Part shown: one piece after another, positions 53,386 to 63,239 of the stretch
How the letters are laid out: each line of letters opens with the position of its first letter
Numbering within the stretch: the stretch's first letter is position 1
Position numbers and translations under genes: made by a program
The notes under the pieces: generated by a model
The model's database searches: none
What the model saw: only the letters and a program-made list of their open reading frames with translations
What the model was told of the DNA's origin: nothing
Assembly: GCA_944548615.1 (NCBI GenBank)
Contig: OX155967.1
Coordinates: 4,871,281-4,935,280 of the forward strand
DNA length: 64,000 nucleotides
Origin: Micropterix aruncella
Taxonomy: Eukaryota; Arthropoda; Insecta; Lepidoptera; Micropterigidae
Direction of reading: 5' to 3'

Positions 53386-54513
53386 TCCGCCAGATTACTC
53401 AGGTCTCCCGACTGGATACGAGTTCGAAGTCACTTGCGCAGTTCTCTCCCTTACGTAGCGGTGAAACGGTGTCTACCGAATCTATCGCGGACCACGGCAT
53501 CATTTGTCTGGCTCAGCCGATGGTCGTTTCAAGAGCAGTCGCCGTAAAGTCAACCACCACCCCCGTTCTATAGGAGACAGTACTGTTTCCAGACTCCCCC
53601 GAGTGTTAGTCAGAATGCTTTTGGGAGCTAATGGGCCCATGATGTGTTGGCCACGAAGACCCATGTGTTCAGGGTCGGTCACACTCACGAGTCAACACCC
53701 ATCCGACGGCCTCCACGCACGGGGTGCGAACCTGGGTAGGATTCTGGCCTTGGTCAGTTTCCCCTGGGAATCAAACCTCTGGCGCTCCTGGACGGTCTGC
53801 GCACCGTGCGGCGCAAGCCAATCGATTGTGCACTCTGACTAATAGTCGGGGGAGTCTGGAAGCTGTATTGTTTCCTATAGAGCGGGGGTGGTTGCGTACC
53901 TTACGGCGACTGTTCTTGAAATGACCATTGGCCATCCGATCCTGGGTAAGAGGCGGGCAAAGGACGCCATGTTCCGCGATAGATTCGGTATTCACCGTTT
54001 CACCGCTTCGTAAGGGAGAGGACCGCGCAAGCGACCTCGAACTCGGAACCAATTGAGAGACCGGAGAAATCTGGTCACAATTGGAAGTAAGGGCGCGAGT
54101 GTCGGGCCCGCCAGGTAATCATTACTGGCTATCTCGCGGTAAGGCGTTGGTCTCTTACGGGTTGTGGCGTAGCTAGACGGCGGATTGTTTCTGTCCAAAG
54201 TCTTCTACGCTCACTCCAGGGAGATAGAACGACTAATCGTTAAATCTCCCTGTGGTGACGGGCTCGCCTGTTGTAGTCGACAACCCAAGTTGTTAAGTCA
54301 GAATGCACAATCGATTGGCTCACGCCGCACGATGCGCAGACCCTCAAGTAGCGCCAGCAGATTGACTCCTGAGGGAAACTAGCCCTCAGGCCAGAGTCCT
54401 GCCCGGGCTCGCACTTCATGCGTGGAGGCAGCCGGATGGATGTTGACCCGTGAGTGTGACCGACCCTGAAGAAATGGGTCTTCGTGGCCAACTCAACAGG
54501 GCCCATTAGCTCC
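53386..54513 (-). mobile_element. GGGAG family element, copy 6: outer copy
   Basis: Minus-strand outer copy in two pieces, 53386-53618 and 54291-54513, interrupted by a plus-strand member. The 5' end (right side) is GGGGGAGCTAATGGGCCC; the 3' end is truncated near 53386, where family C sequence begins. Confidence 0.8.
53619..54290 (+). mobile_element. GGGAG family element nested in copy 6
   Basis: Plus-strand complete copy (start TTTTGGGAGCTAATGGGCCC, end GTAGTCGACAACCCAAGT). The host copy is duplicated as TGTTAGTCAGAATGC (53604-53618) and TGTTAAGTCAGAATGC (54291-54306), differing by one inserted base. The insertion is antisense to the outer copy, as in copy 4. Confidence 0.88.
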
Positions 54514-54529
54514 CCCCTATATTTGCAGT

Positions 54530-54620
54530 CGGGTGCTACAAACTTCACGCGATAAATTCGTTTTCATATTATTAATTATAATGTCAAACAACCGCGATAG
54601 TCTTCGCTTTCATACGCCTA
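54530..54620 (+). repeat. Penelope-like 3' terminus, solo
   Basis: GTCGGGTGCTACAAACTTCA, then ACCGCGATAGTCTTCG, matches the last ~80 bases of the element ending at 39188. It abuts GGGAG copy 6. Confidence 0.65.
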
Positions 54621-55622
54621 CTAATATATCGGTCAACGACACCGATTCTTGTTTTTTACATTATTACCTCATAATGGCAACATCAATTAAATTATGATTC
54701 ACCTGTTCACTAGTTTATGTAACAAAAAGAACAACAATAACACGTATTTTTAACCTGTAAATAAATAGTGTCAACCTGAGGGGCTCTCTAGACGATCAAG
54801 CATGCTTGTCAAGCATCGCGTCGCGGGCTGGGAGGGGATTGTAAACCGCAGGAAAAATGCAAATATTTTTTTGAATATTTACTAATAATGCCTAATTTTA
54901 TATTTTTATACCAAGGTGCCACGTCATTAAACAATCAATTACGTCTAATTATAGTGACTCCCTGGTATAAACTGCAAAATTAGGCATTTTTGGTAAATAT
55001 TAAAAAATATCTCTTCTTCTTCTTCATCATCAGCGCGCATTCGCCCACCGTTGGGCATACGCCTCTCCACTCACTCTCCATCCGGATCTGTTGTCCGTTT
55101 CCCTCATCCAGACAGGTCCAGCTATCTCCTTGGTGTCATAAGGTTGTACTGTTCATGATGATTGGAGGTATTTAGCCCGATACCCGCCACGTCGGCCACA
55201 CGTCTTGGCGAGCTCCACACTTTCAAGAATATATTTCCATTTCCTAGGCTTGTAGCAACCTGGTCGGGTTACGTAACCGCCGAATTACACTATATTCACT
55301 AAATTTATTATTTAATTATTATTTATTGTTGAGAAAATTTCAAAATATATGTTGACACTTAGAATTTAAATTTCGAATAATCTATTAAAAAATATATATA
55401 TATTTGCATAATTCCATCGGTTTACAATCCCTTCTCATCCCGCGACGCGATGCTTGACAAGCATGCTTGGTCGTCTAGAGCAGCCTTCCGCAACCCTGGG
55501 GTCGCGACCCCGCACGGGGTCGCGAAATATAATTATGGGGTCGTCAAAAAAGTCAACAAGGTCCTGTACTTATCGATTTTTATTAAAGTTTATGCGTAAA
55601 ATATAACCTCTCCATACACATT

Positions 55623-55950
55623 TTGATTCCAATTTCTTTAAAACGGAGAGATTCGATGAACTCAAAAGGAAAGGAGCAACTGGTCGATTTAATGCCCGAT
55701 GAAAGCCTTCTAGCTATTTTCAAAACCACGGATCTATCCAAGTTCTGGATAATGACGGAAAAGAAATATCCACTGTTATACAAAATATCTCTGCTGATAT
55801 TGCTGCCATTCGCATCTACATACATACCTGTGTGTGACAGCTTTCTCTACATTGACCGCTATAAAAACAAAATATCGCTTCAGACAATGTAGAACCTGAT
55901 TTGAGGGTGTCTATTCCTGATAATATATCACCAAGAATTAATATACTGAC
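55623..55950 (+). pseudogene. hAT transposase C-terminal dimerisation domain (ZBED5/SCAND3-like)
   Basis: Reads RRDSMNSKGKEQLVDLMPDE, then LSKFWIMTEKKYPLLYKISL and LILLPFASTY, then, after a frameshift near 55840, VEPDLRVSIPDNISPRINIL. FW......YP.L...A...LLPF.STY is the hAT dimerisation motif. The DDE part of the enzyme is absent; the LINE begins right after it, so the deletion may predate the insertion. Confidence 0.85.
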
Positions 55951-55952
55951 TG

Positions 55953-55957
55953 AATGT

Positions 55958-55988
<31 letters not shown>

Positions 55989-56499
55989 TTTCCATAATTC
56001 AAGATACAAATTACAAAGAAAATCCTTATTCTAACAAAAAAAACAGTTTATAATAAGTGTATATATTATACCTAGCTTAGAAAGGAAATTCATCTTTTGA
56101 CATGACGGTTTACCACCTCACTAGGTATGAACCTGTGTTGAGGTGGTACTAACATCGATGAATTCTTTTGAGACGAGAGGGCAAGTCTTATCTAATACTT
56201 GAGTATAATTTAAAATTTAAAGTTAAATTTAAAAACATCAATAAAATTATAAACTAAATTAAAATTTATGACAATCTACTAAGTTATATGGAATAATAAT
56301 ATTTTTTTTTTATATATTTGATATAAACACATATAAATATGTATACCATATATAGATATATATTAATATAATATATATATTATATATACCATATAACATA
56401 TATTTAGTAATATTATATATAAATTCATACATATAATATGATAGTAGGTATATAAAATAGAGTTATAATATATAAAATATAAATAAATATATATCACGA
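55953..56499 (-). repeat. LINE 3' UTR and (TTTA)n tail
   Basis: A TTTA run at 55955-55991 is the 3' tail of the minus-strand LINE. Between the tail and the ORF2 stop lies an AT-rich UTR with many ATATAT runs (56280-56500). Confidence 0.8.
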
Positions 56500-59463
56500 T
56501 CACACCTGAGACCTTAATAATTTTTCACAGTCTTCCCTAGATTTATTTAAAAGCCAAGTTGCCACCACTCTTCTAAACGTAGCGTAAGGTACGTCGGTCG
56601 TTTGAACGTCCATTGTCAGTATATTGTAAAGCTTTGGAGCTAGAAATGTGTAATGTCTTTGTCCGTACGTCGTGTTCATTTTTAACTCCCGTTGTCTGTA
56701 TCGATTTCTAGTGTCATGTCCGTGGTCCCGAAGTTTAATAGTCGCAGTCCTGTCATTCCTCTGGAAGTACATCAAGACCGCTCTTATGTACAACTGTCGA
56801 ATGTCCATTACGTTGAAGTCTATGAATAATTGGTCGGATGGGAAACGGAGCGGTCTTCTATTAATAACCCTAATAAGGGCTTTCTGGGCCTTTATTGCCG
56901 GGTCAAGGATTGATTTAGCCGCTCCACCCCATCCTATCTGTCCGTATGTAATGATTGATTGCGCTAGTGCGTAGTAAGTCGTTTTAAGCATAGAAGGGCT
57001 AAGTATATTTCTAATATTTTTAAATATGTAAATTAGTTTTCTAAGTCGTGTCGCAGTCTGGTCAACTTGCTTATGCCATCTCAGGAAGCCGTCTATCAGG
57101 ATACCTAAGTATTTTATACATGACGTGCGTTCCAGCGGTTGGCACATGCAGTTTGTCCCATCACAGTTGTGTAAGAGTAGATGTTTTTCTAGTCCCGGTT
57201 GATTCCGCCCATCTATGCTAAAGGTCATGTATTTCGTTTTTTCTATGTTAAGCGTCAGTAGATGTTCATTTAGCCAGTCATGTGTCTGATTGAGTCCTTT
57301 CTTTGCCTTTACAAATACAGACTCCCAGGTGCTACTCTCAAACAAAAGCACTGTGTCATCGGCAAAAGATGCAATAACACCTGGTATTTCCTGCCTACAA
57401 AGGTCATCTATGTAAATCAAAAACAATATTGGTCCTAATGTACTCCCTTGAGGAACGCCGTAGTCAATATTCATCCAGTTACTTATTATTGTGTCATTTA
57501 GTTTCACTCGTTGTGTTCGTCCTGTAATATAACTTCGGAACCAGTCCAGTTCTATGTCTCGTATACCAATCTGCCGTAGTTTGTCTAATAGTTTTATGTG
57601 ATGTACTGTGTCAAAGGCTTTGGCCAAATCAAGGAACACTCCAAGGCATTTTCGGTTACTGTCAACATTTTTTGAAATAAATTTTGTCACTTTTAATATA
57701 GCGTCTTGGGTGCCCATGTTTGACCTAAAGCCGTATTGTCCTGCCGATAGTAGTGAATTGGTTTCCAGGTAGTCAGTCAGTTGTTTCTTTACGTGTCGTT
57801 CTATAATTTTGCTAAGTGAGTTAAGTAGAGATATTGGTCTGTAGTTTGTCAATTCCGTTTTATTACCCCCTTTGAAGAGCGGCAACACATTGGCTTCCTT
57901 AAGGTGATTTGGGAATAAACCATGTTCGATACTGCAATTGAAGATATGCACAAGTGGTGGTGCGATTTCCTTAGCAGCAATTTTCAACATTTTTGCACTT
58001 ATATGATCGGGACCACTTGCTGTGTCAGTCTTCAGTTCCTTGATTAGTGTCAATACGTCCAACTCTGTTAGTTTCGAGAGTCGAAATTTTTGTGCTGTCT
58101 TTAGCGTTGTGTTAGATCCCATTGCATCCGGTGCAGTCAATTTATCTAATTTAAACTTCATCGCTAGTCTCTTTCCCACGTTCACAAAGTAACTGTTAAC
58201 CGTATTCGCTATGACAGTTTTGTCAGTGTACTTTACGCCATTCAAATTTATTTCGCCAATCGATGTCCTGTTTTGCTCTACGTTGCTAAGTTCTTTCACT
58301 ACTGACCATACTGTTTTAGGGTTGTAATTGTTTTGTTCTATTTTCTGTCGATAATATGTCTCTTTTGACCTTCTTAAGATGTCGGTGCATATTTTTCTGT
58401 ATTTCTTGTAATATGTGTATAGTACTTCGTTCTGTGGAAATCTGCGTGTCTGTTGGTGAAGTTTGTCGCGTCTCCTGATACAATTTATCAGTCCGTCTGT
58501 TATCCATGGTTTAAGTCGTTTGTATTTTCTCTTAACCTGTTTAACGTAGGTGTTATTGTTTATGTGATCTCTAAATATATGAACAAAATTGTCAAGTGCA
58601 TTGTTTGCATCTACTGTTTTATATATGCTCGTCCAAGTTTCAGAATTCAAGTCTAATAATAATTTATGATAGTCTATGATTTTCACTTCTGAGTTTTGTC
58701 GCTGTTTTTCCTGACGTCTACCTTCCAGTCCCAATAATGTACAGTAGTGGTCGGTTATTGACGTATTTATAACGGCTGAGGTCGGTTTGTACGTTGAACG
58801 AACGTAAATGTGGTCCAAACATGTTTTAACCTGGTCTGTCTCTCTCGTTGCAATATTTATAGTTGACAAAAATCCTAGCTCTGATAAAATCGTTTCATAA
58901 TCATCTGATTGAGAGTGTTTGTGTCCCATAGTTGATATGTTAATATCACCTGCCAAGATGTAGTTTTGCGTATGAATATTGGAAGCTATGTAATCATGTA
59001 TCGTCGTGTATAGCGAGTTCAAAAAGCCAGTAGTATTTTGCCTGGATGGCGATCTGTAAAGGGCAAAGATGTTGAAATTGCTAAATTGTATGCATAAGCC
59101 TGTTGCTTCCTCGATGTTCAATTCATGTGCAGTTGCATTAACCTCACTCTTGGCATACACAACAATACCATCAGATTTATTTTTATTATTTACTGTTTTG
59201 AAACATTCGTACCCAGGGATATTCGGTATCTGTTCATTATTTTGTAACCAACACTCGGATAAAATGATTATATCTAGACTTAATGAGAGATCATGTAATA
59301 AAATACAGAGTTCATCAAAATTTTTTCGGATACTTCTTATATTCATAGCTATCATTTTTAGTAAATAATTCTTATCAAAAGTGTTCCTGCACTCAAACGG
59401 CGAGCTTACCCTTACAGTAGAGACAAATGTAGTATCCGTAATGTCTTCTAATAAACTACTCAT
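56500..59463 (-). CDS. Intact LINE ORF2: endonuclease and reverse transcriptase
   Basis: 987 codons without interruption, starting at ATG. It encodes the APE-type endonuclease that nicks the target and the reverse transcriptase that copies the RNA. Endonuclease residues are present: Asn41 (AMNIRSI), Glu70 (ILSEC), Asp173 and Asn175 (AGDINI), and Asp238-His239 (SITDHY). The reverse transcriptase has NYRPISLLNSLSKIIE, FLDLAKAFDTVHH, YGVPQGSTLGPILFLIYIDD and the FADD box at 700-703. The C-terminal domain has YGQRHYTFLAPKLYN. Family features suggest a Jockey/CR1-related clade such as Daphne. FADD instead of YADD is common in these groups. It is the best candidate for a currently functional protein in the right half of the window. 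Confidence 0.95.
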   Translation of the reverse strand: MSSLLEDITDTTFVSTVRVSSPFECRNTFDKNYLLKMIAMNIRSIRKNFDELCILLHDLSLSLDIIILSECWLQNNEQIPNIPGYECFKTVNNKNKSDGIVVYAKSEVNATAHELNIEEATGLCIQFSNFNIFALYRSPSRQNTTGFLNSLYTTIHDYIASNIHTQNYILAGDINISTMGHKHSQSDDYETILSELGFLSTINIATRETDQVKTCLDHIYVRSTYKPTSAVINTSITDHYCTLLGLEGRRQEKQRQNSEVKIIDYHKLLLDLNSETWTSIYKTVDANNALDNFVHIFRDHINNNTYVKQVKRKYKRLKPWITDGLINCIRRRDKLHQQTRRFPQNEVLYTYYKKYRKICTDILRRSKETYYRQKIEQNNYNPKTVWSVVKELSNVEQNRTSIGEINLNGVKYTDKTVIANTVNSYFVNVGKRLAMKFKLDKLTAPDAMGSNTTLKTAQKFRLSKLTELDVLTLIKELKTDTASGPDHISAKMLKIAAKEIAPPLVHIFNCSIEHGLFPNHLKEANVLPLFKGGNKTELTNYRPISLLNSLSKIIERHVKKQLTDYLETNSLLSAGQYGFRSNMGTQDAILKVTKFISKNVDSNRKCLGVFLDLAKAFDTVHHIKLLDKLRQIGIRDIELDWFRSYITGRTQRVKLNDTIISNWMNIDYGVPQGSTLGPILFLIYIDDLCRQEIPGVIASFADDTVLLFESSTWESVFVKAKKGLNQTHDWLNEHLLTLNIEKTKYMTFSIDGRNQPGLEKHLLLHNCDGTNCMCQPLERTSCIKYLGILIDGFLRWHKQVDQTATRLRKLIYIFKNIRNILSPSMLKTTYYALAQSIITYGQIGWGGAAKSILDPAIKAQKALIRVINRRPLRFPSDQLFIDFNVMDIRQLYIRAVLMYFQRNDRTATIKLRDHGHDTRNRYRQRELKMNTTYGQRHYTFLAPKLYNILTMDVQTTDVPYATFRRVVATWLLNKSREDCEKLLRSQV

Positions 59464-59910
59464 AATATACGTATTTTACTGCTGGTGAAGTAAATATATG
59501 AGTTGGGTTAACTAACAAAAGAAGCATTAGTAGTTTACGGTTACAGATGTTGATATTATTATACTCTATTAATGAATTTATTGACATGTTGACGACCGCC
59601 TGGTAATTAATGTTCTCTAGGTGTAAATATATATTTTTAAATGTTATTCTTAATAAATAAAAATGTTTCATAATAATATTTAATATTAAGAAAATAATAG
59701 ATAGATAGATAGATAGATAGATAGAAATAATAACATCAGTGAATAAATTTACATATATATAATACATTCTAATATAAATAAAAACATACTTTTGTTTATA
59801 ATAAATACAATTTGATGAAATAACATCTAATAAATAAAAAAATACGCATAATTGGTAATAACAGAACACTCCAGCTATTGTCTTAAGGAGAGGCATATTT
59901 ATGTTGTTTG
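59464..59910 (-). other. Spacer between LINE ORF1 and ORF2
   Basis: 447 bases between ORF1 and ORF2, AT-rich, with about seven GATA units at 59698-59725. LINE ORFs in this group usually overlap or sit close together, so a spacer this long with a microsatellite is unusual. It may represent an insertion. Confidence 0.6.
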
Positions 59911-60576
59911 TTAGTGAATTAGCTTTAAGTCTTGCTCGCCTAGAATAGGAATAATATTTGTACCTTCTTTCTGTCGGACATAGATTCTGCAGTTTTTTAG
60001 CCATACAAATCTGAATTTCATTTCTTTTGCTAGGTCTCTCGTTTTTTTATAAAGAATACGATTCAACAAAGTCAGCCTGTCTGATACGTATATTCTGGTC
60101 GGAACTGTGTTTAGGCCCATGTCTTTTGTGGTTATTCCTGATGACCGAGATTTTTGGAGGTTCCTAACGGCGTCCATGAATTGCTCCTTCTTCCTTCGTG
60201 TTGAGAACTTGGCAATAATAAGGGGAGTTCTTGGCTGCGATTTTATATCCTGCTCAAGTCTCCGTGGTACGATGCGATATGCATAATCGATGTCTCGATC
60301 TTCCATTTTGAGTCCTATTGAGGTTCCCATTTGTAGTATCATGGCGTAAAGATTCTCCTTATCCGTGTGTGGCACCCCACTGATCTCTACATCGTTCATT
60401 AACCCTGCTTGGTTTCTGGCATTTTCCGACTCCTCAAGGTTTTTTAATTTAGCTTTAACACCTAATATTTCTTCTTCGCAGATTCCAACTCTTTTAATTG
60501 CTTGATCAATTTCTGTTATTTTGGTGTTAATGGTATCAACAGTACAACTGCAATACTCGATGCTATTTTTAAGCAC
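59911..60576 (-). pseudogene. LINE ORF1, 5'-truncated
   Basis: The frame is open for about 220 codons with no convincing ATG at its start (the first codon in frame is GTG). It starts with a coiled-coil segment (TINTKITEIDQAIKRVGICE and on to KLKNLEE), then VEISGVPHTDKENLYAMILQ, DIDYAYRIVPRR, TPLIIAKFSTRRKKEQFMDA and a basic end with KFRFVWLKNCRIYVRQKEGT. This is the RNA-binding ORF1 protein of CR1/Daphne-type LINEs (RRM-like and C-terminal domain). The N-terminus is lost because the copy is truncated near 60590. Confidence 0.85.
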
Positions 60577-60950
60577 AAGCTATGCAAGCACAAGGTTCAA
60601 ATTAATTTTTAAACTTACTTACCTAATTTTCTTACTGAATAAAATGTTAAAATAATTGCTTGTCTCATTTAATGCCTTCATGTTAAAGGCATATTTTTCC
60701 CGTTTGCTCTAATATTATTTCCCAAAATAAATAAACTTTCCGATATAATTTACGAAATAAAGACAGCTAGAACAGCTAGAACGAAATAAAAACAGCTAGG
60801 AAAATTGAAGTTTATCTTGATCTCGTTACCTGAACCAACCTTTGCATTTGTAAATTTATTGTTTTTTTCTGGGGTCGCTGAAAACTCTTTTTTTAAATTT
60901 TGGGGTCGCAACATTAAAAAGGTTGCGGACCGCTGGTCTAGAGAGCCCCT

Positions 60951-61360
60951 TACAACAGATGAATAGTTAAGGCCGTTTAAACAGGGAAAATACAGCCGTA
61001 AAATGGTTTACTGCGTCTTTGATAAGAGATTTCCTTGAAATGGTGCCGATTTCATTGGAATACTCGAACAATATAGGTATTTACGTAAATTAAAAACAAG
61101 AAACCTGTCTAAATTCCTTTCACAGGCAGATTTTAGATTTTAAATTTGGTTTATTGGCTCTCCATAAAATACGTCACGCATGAAGGGGGTGGGAGGGGGG
61201 GGGGGGGGAGTGTAGACCCAAACGCGTGCAGTGTGACGAGCGGGGAGAGGGGGTTCTATAAAATATAATGTCACATTCCAACGAAGGAAATCGCTGAGAT
61301 TTCGTTTGCAGTCTGGAAACCAGCTGTTGATAGTGAGAATCAGTTGTTGTTGGCAGCTAA
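60951..61360. other. Non-coding spacer with poly(G) tract
   Basis: Holds a G run at 61185-61210 next to GTGTAGACCC. No element was recognised apart from the flanking ones. Confidence 0.4.
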
Positions 61361-61876
61361 CGGTTCCGTGCAGCTTCGGCCATACGTCAGTTTGGGTTGG
61401 CTCAACTCACGCTTTAACTCCCATCCGGTAGCCTCCTAGAAGAGGGACGAACCTGGAAGGGATAACCTTGTCTTATGGGATAAGTGGGATCGGATCCTAT
61501 GGGGGAAGACTTGGGACGCTGCTGAGTAGTTTGCGCATCGTGAGGCATTAGCCAATCGACTGTGCACTCCGGCATATAAACGGTGGGGGGGGGGGGTCTG
61601 GAAACGATGTGAACCTAAGCGGGGTTGCTGCTGAGCTGATGACAGCTACTCTTGAAACGACCCGTTGGCCAACCGGTGATATTGACGGACCCGGTGATAT
61701 CACGGGTGATATTGACATATAAAGGGCGCCACAGACCGCGATCAATTCGAACTGAACTACCGCTAGAATCAGTAGAGGCCGCACAAGCGACCGAATCAGC
61801 GAACACACTGGAGGACGGAGAAATCCGGCCAAATCTGGTAGTGAGGGTGTCAGTTCAGCACGCTGGTTCCCGACCC

Positions 61877-62687
61877 GGGAGGGAGTTAATGGGCCCTTGC
61901 TGAGTTGGCCACGAAGACCCATTCTGTTCAGGGTTGGTCACACTCACGGGTCAACACCTATCCGACGGCATCCACGCCTGAGGTGCGAGCCTGGGTAGGA
62001 CTCTGGCCTTATGGTCAGTTTCCCCTAGGAATCAACCTTCTGGTGCTCCTGGACGGTCTGCGCACCGCGCAGCGTAAGCCAATCGACTGTGCACTCTGAC
62101 TAACAACTTGGGTTGTCGACTACAGCGGGCGAGCCTGTCACCACAGGAAGTTTTAACGATTAGTCGTTCTATCTCCCTGAAGTGAGCGTAGAAGACTTGG
62201 GACAAAACAGTCCACCATCTAGCTACGCCACAACCCGTAAGAGACGGGAGTCTGGAAGCAGTACTGTTTCCTATAAAGCGGGGTTGGTTGCGGACCTTAC
62301 GGCGACTACTCTTGAAATGACCATCGACCATCCGATCCTGGGTGAACAGCCGGGCAAAGGACGCTGTGGTCCGCGATAGATTCGGTATACACCGTTTCAC
62401 CACTTCGTAAGGGAGAGGACCGCGCAAGCGACCTCGAACTCGTAACCAATCGAGAGACCGGAGTAATCTGGTCACAATTGGAAGTAAGGGCGTGAGTGTC
62501 GGCCCGCCGGGTAACATTCCTGGCTATCTCGCGGTTAATGCGTTGGCCTCTTACGGGCTTGTGGCGTAGCTAGACGGTGGAGTGTTTTGTCCTCAAGTCT
62601 TCTGCGCTCACTCCAGGGAGATAGAACGACTAATCGTTAAAACTTCGTGAGGTGACGGGATCGCCCGCTGTAGTCGACAATCCAAGT
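61877..62687 (+). mobile_element. GGGAG family element nested in copy 7
   Basis: Complete copy inserted in the same orientation as its host, flanked by TGGTTCCCGACCC at 61864-61876 and 62688-62700 (perfect 13 bp). It starts with a doubled GGGA then GTTAATGGGCCC and ends GTAGTCGACAATCCAAGT. It is longer than usual (811 bp) because it holds an inverted family fragment at 62106-62243. Confidence 0.88.
62106..62243 (-). mobile_element. Inverted 3' fragment of the GGGAG family, third nesting level
   Basis: 138 bases matching the reverse complement of the family 3' end (ACTTGGGTTGTCGACTACAG onwards). The left flank ACTCTGACTAACA (62093-62105) corresponds to the target duplicated in copy 6. The right side is truncated: the element's 5' part and the second duplication are missing. 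Confidence 0.75.
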
Positions 62688-62989
62688 TGGTTCCCGACCC
62701 AGAGCCTCGCGGTAAGACCTTGGACTCTCACGGGCTCGTCGGTGGAGTTAGACAGTGGACTGTCTTTGTCTTTCTCCGGGTTTGGCGCGGTTGGGGGAGG
62801 TTTGTGTGCTTGCCGGAAAAGTCATACAGTTAGAAAACCATTTTTTTTCATTTTGGGATTAGCAGTCATTCACCTTCGACAGCAATCAGTCGTAGGCATT
62901 AATCTAATCCGCAACGCGACTATTTTATCATTTTCTTTCAAGTCGCGATTAACAATTGATGCTATGTAATTAGAAAAACGAGATAAAAA

Positions 62990-63014
62990 AGCGGTTTTCC
63001 GTCGGAAAACCGCT
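62990..63014. other. Perfect 11-bp hairpin
   Basis: AGCGGTTTTCC-GTC-GGAAAACCGCT. It lies in otherwise unremarkable AT-rich DNA. Possibly an element terminus of the Helitron or MITE kind; no partner was found. Confidence 0.5.
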
Positions 63015-63239
63015 GCGTCCTTGAGATAAAATGCTCGCGTAAATAGGACGCTTTTTTGTAAACATACGTTTAGATAAAAAAATATATATTACATTGTTAA
63101 AAAAAAACATCAAATCGAAAGCGTGATCTTGAAGTAACCGGTTTCCGTATCCGGTTTGAATGTTAAGGCTGTCTTAACCCTTTTAGGACCATAAGCTTTG
63201 CGGACCATAGAGTATGGAAATTTTTGATACATAAAACTG

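Larger units (their letters stand above)
55473..60943 (+). mobile_element. hAT element interrupted by a LINE
   Basis: Element at 55481-60935 with ends CAGCCTTCCGCAACCCTGGG and, inverted, CAGCGGTCCGCAACC. It is flanked by perfect 8-bp duplications GTCTAGAG (55473-55480 and 60936-60943). It encodes only the C-terminal end of a transposase near its left end. The 4.6-kb LINE inside accounts for most of its length. Confidence 0.92.
54779..60950. mobile_element. TIR element (outermost layer of a three-deep nest)
   Basis: The left terminus AGGGGCTCTCTAGACGATCA, then AGCATGCTTGTCAAGCATCG and CGTCGCGGG, is repeated in inverse at 55427-55480 plus 60944-60950. Removing the hAT insertion at 55481-60935 (with one copy of its duplication) restores a ~700-bp element with about 60-bp terminal inverted repeats. 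The interior is AT-rich and non-coding. A matching solo end is present at 22426. Superfamily not identified. Confidence 0.8.
61365..62790 (+). mobile_element. GGGAG family element, copy 7: outer diverged copy
   Basis: Plus-strand diverged copy: 61380-61876 (CAGCTAACGGTTCCGTGCAG onwards) and, after the nested member, 62701-62790 (CCTCGCGGTAAGACC). It resembles copy 4 more than copies 2 and 3. The far 3' end is missing or too decayed to place. Confidence 0.75.

Noticed and set aside
53121..53573. 150-codon plus-strand ORF
   Set aside because: It runs from unique DNA through family C sequence into the antisense GGGAG copy 6; no single origin and no recognised domain.
62032..62517. 161-codon minus-strand ORF in GGGAG copy 7
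   Set aside because: It crosses the border of the nested inverted fragment, and the corresponding frames in copies 2, 3 and 6 are broken at different places, so it reflects shared GC-rich DNA and not a conserved protein.
62104..62689. Terminal inverted repeats of ~130 bp defining a foldback transposon
   Set aside because: The left arm is a nested antisense fragment sitting at the family's insertion hotspot. Copies 2 and 3 have no inverted ends, and their target duplications lie outside different borders.
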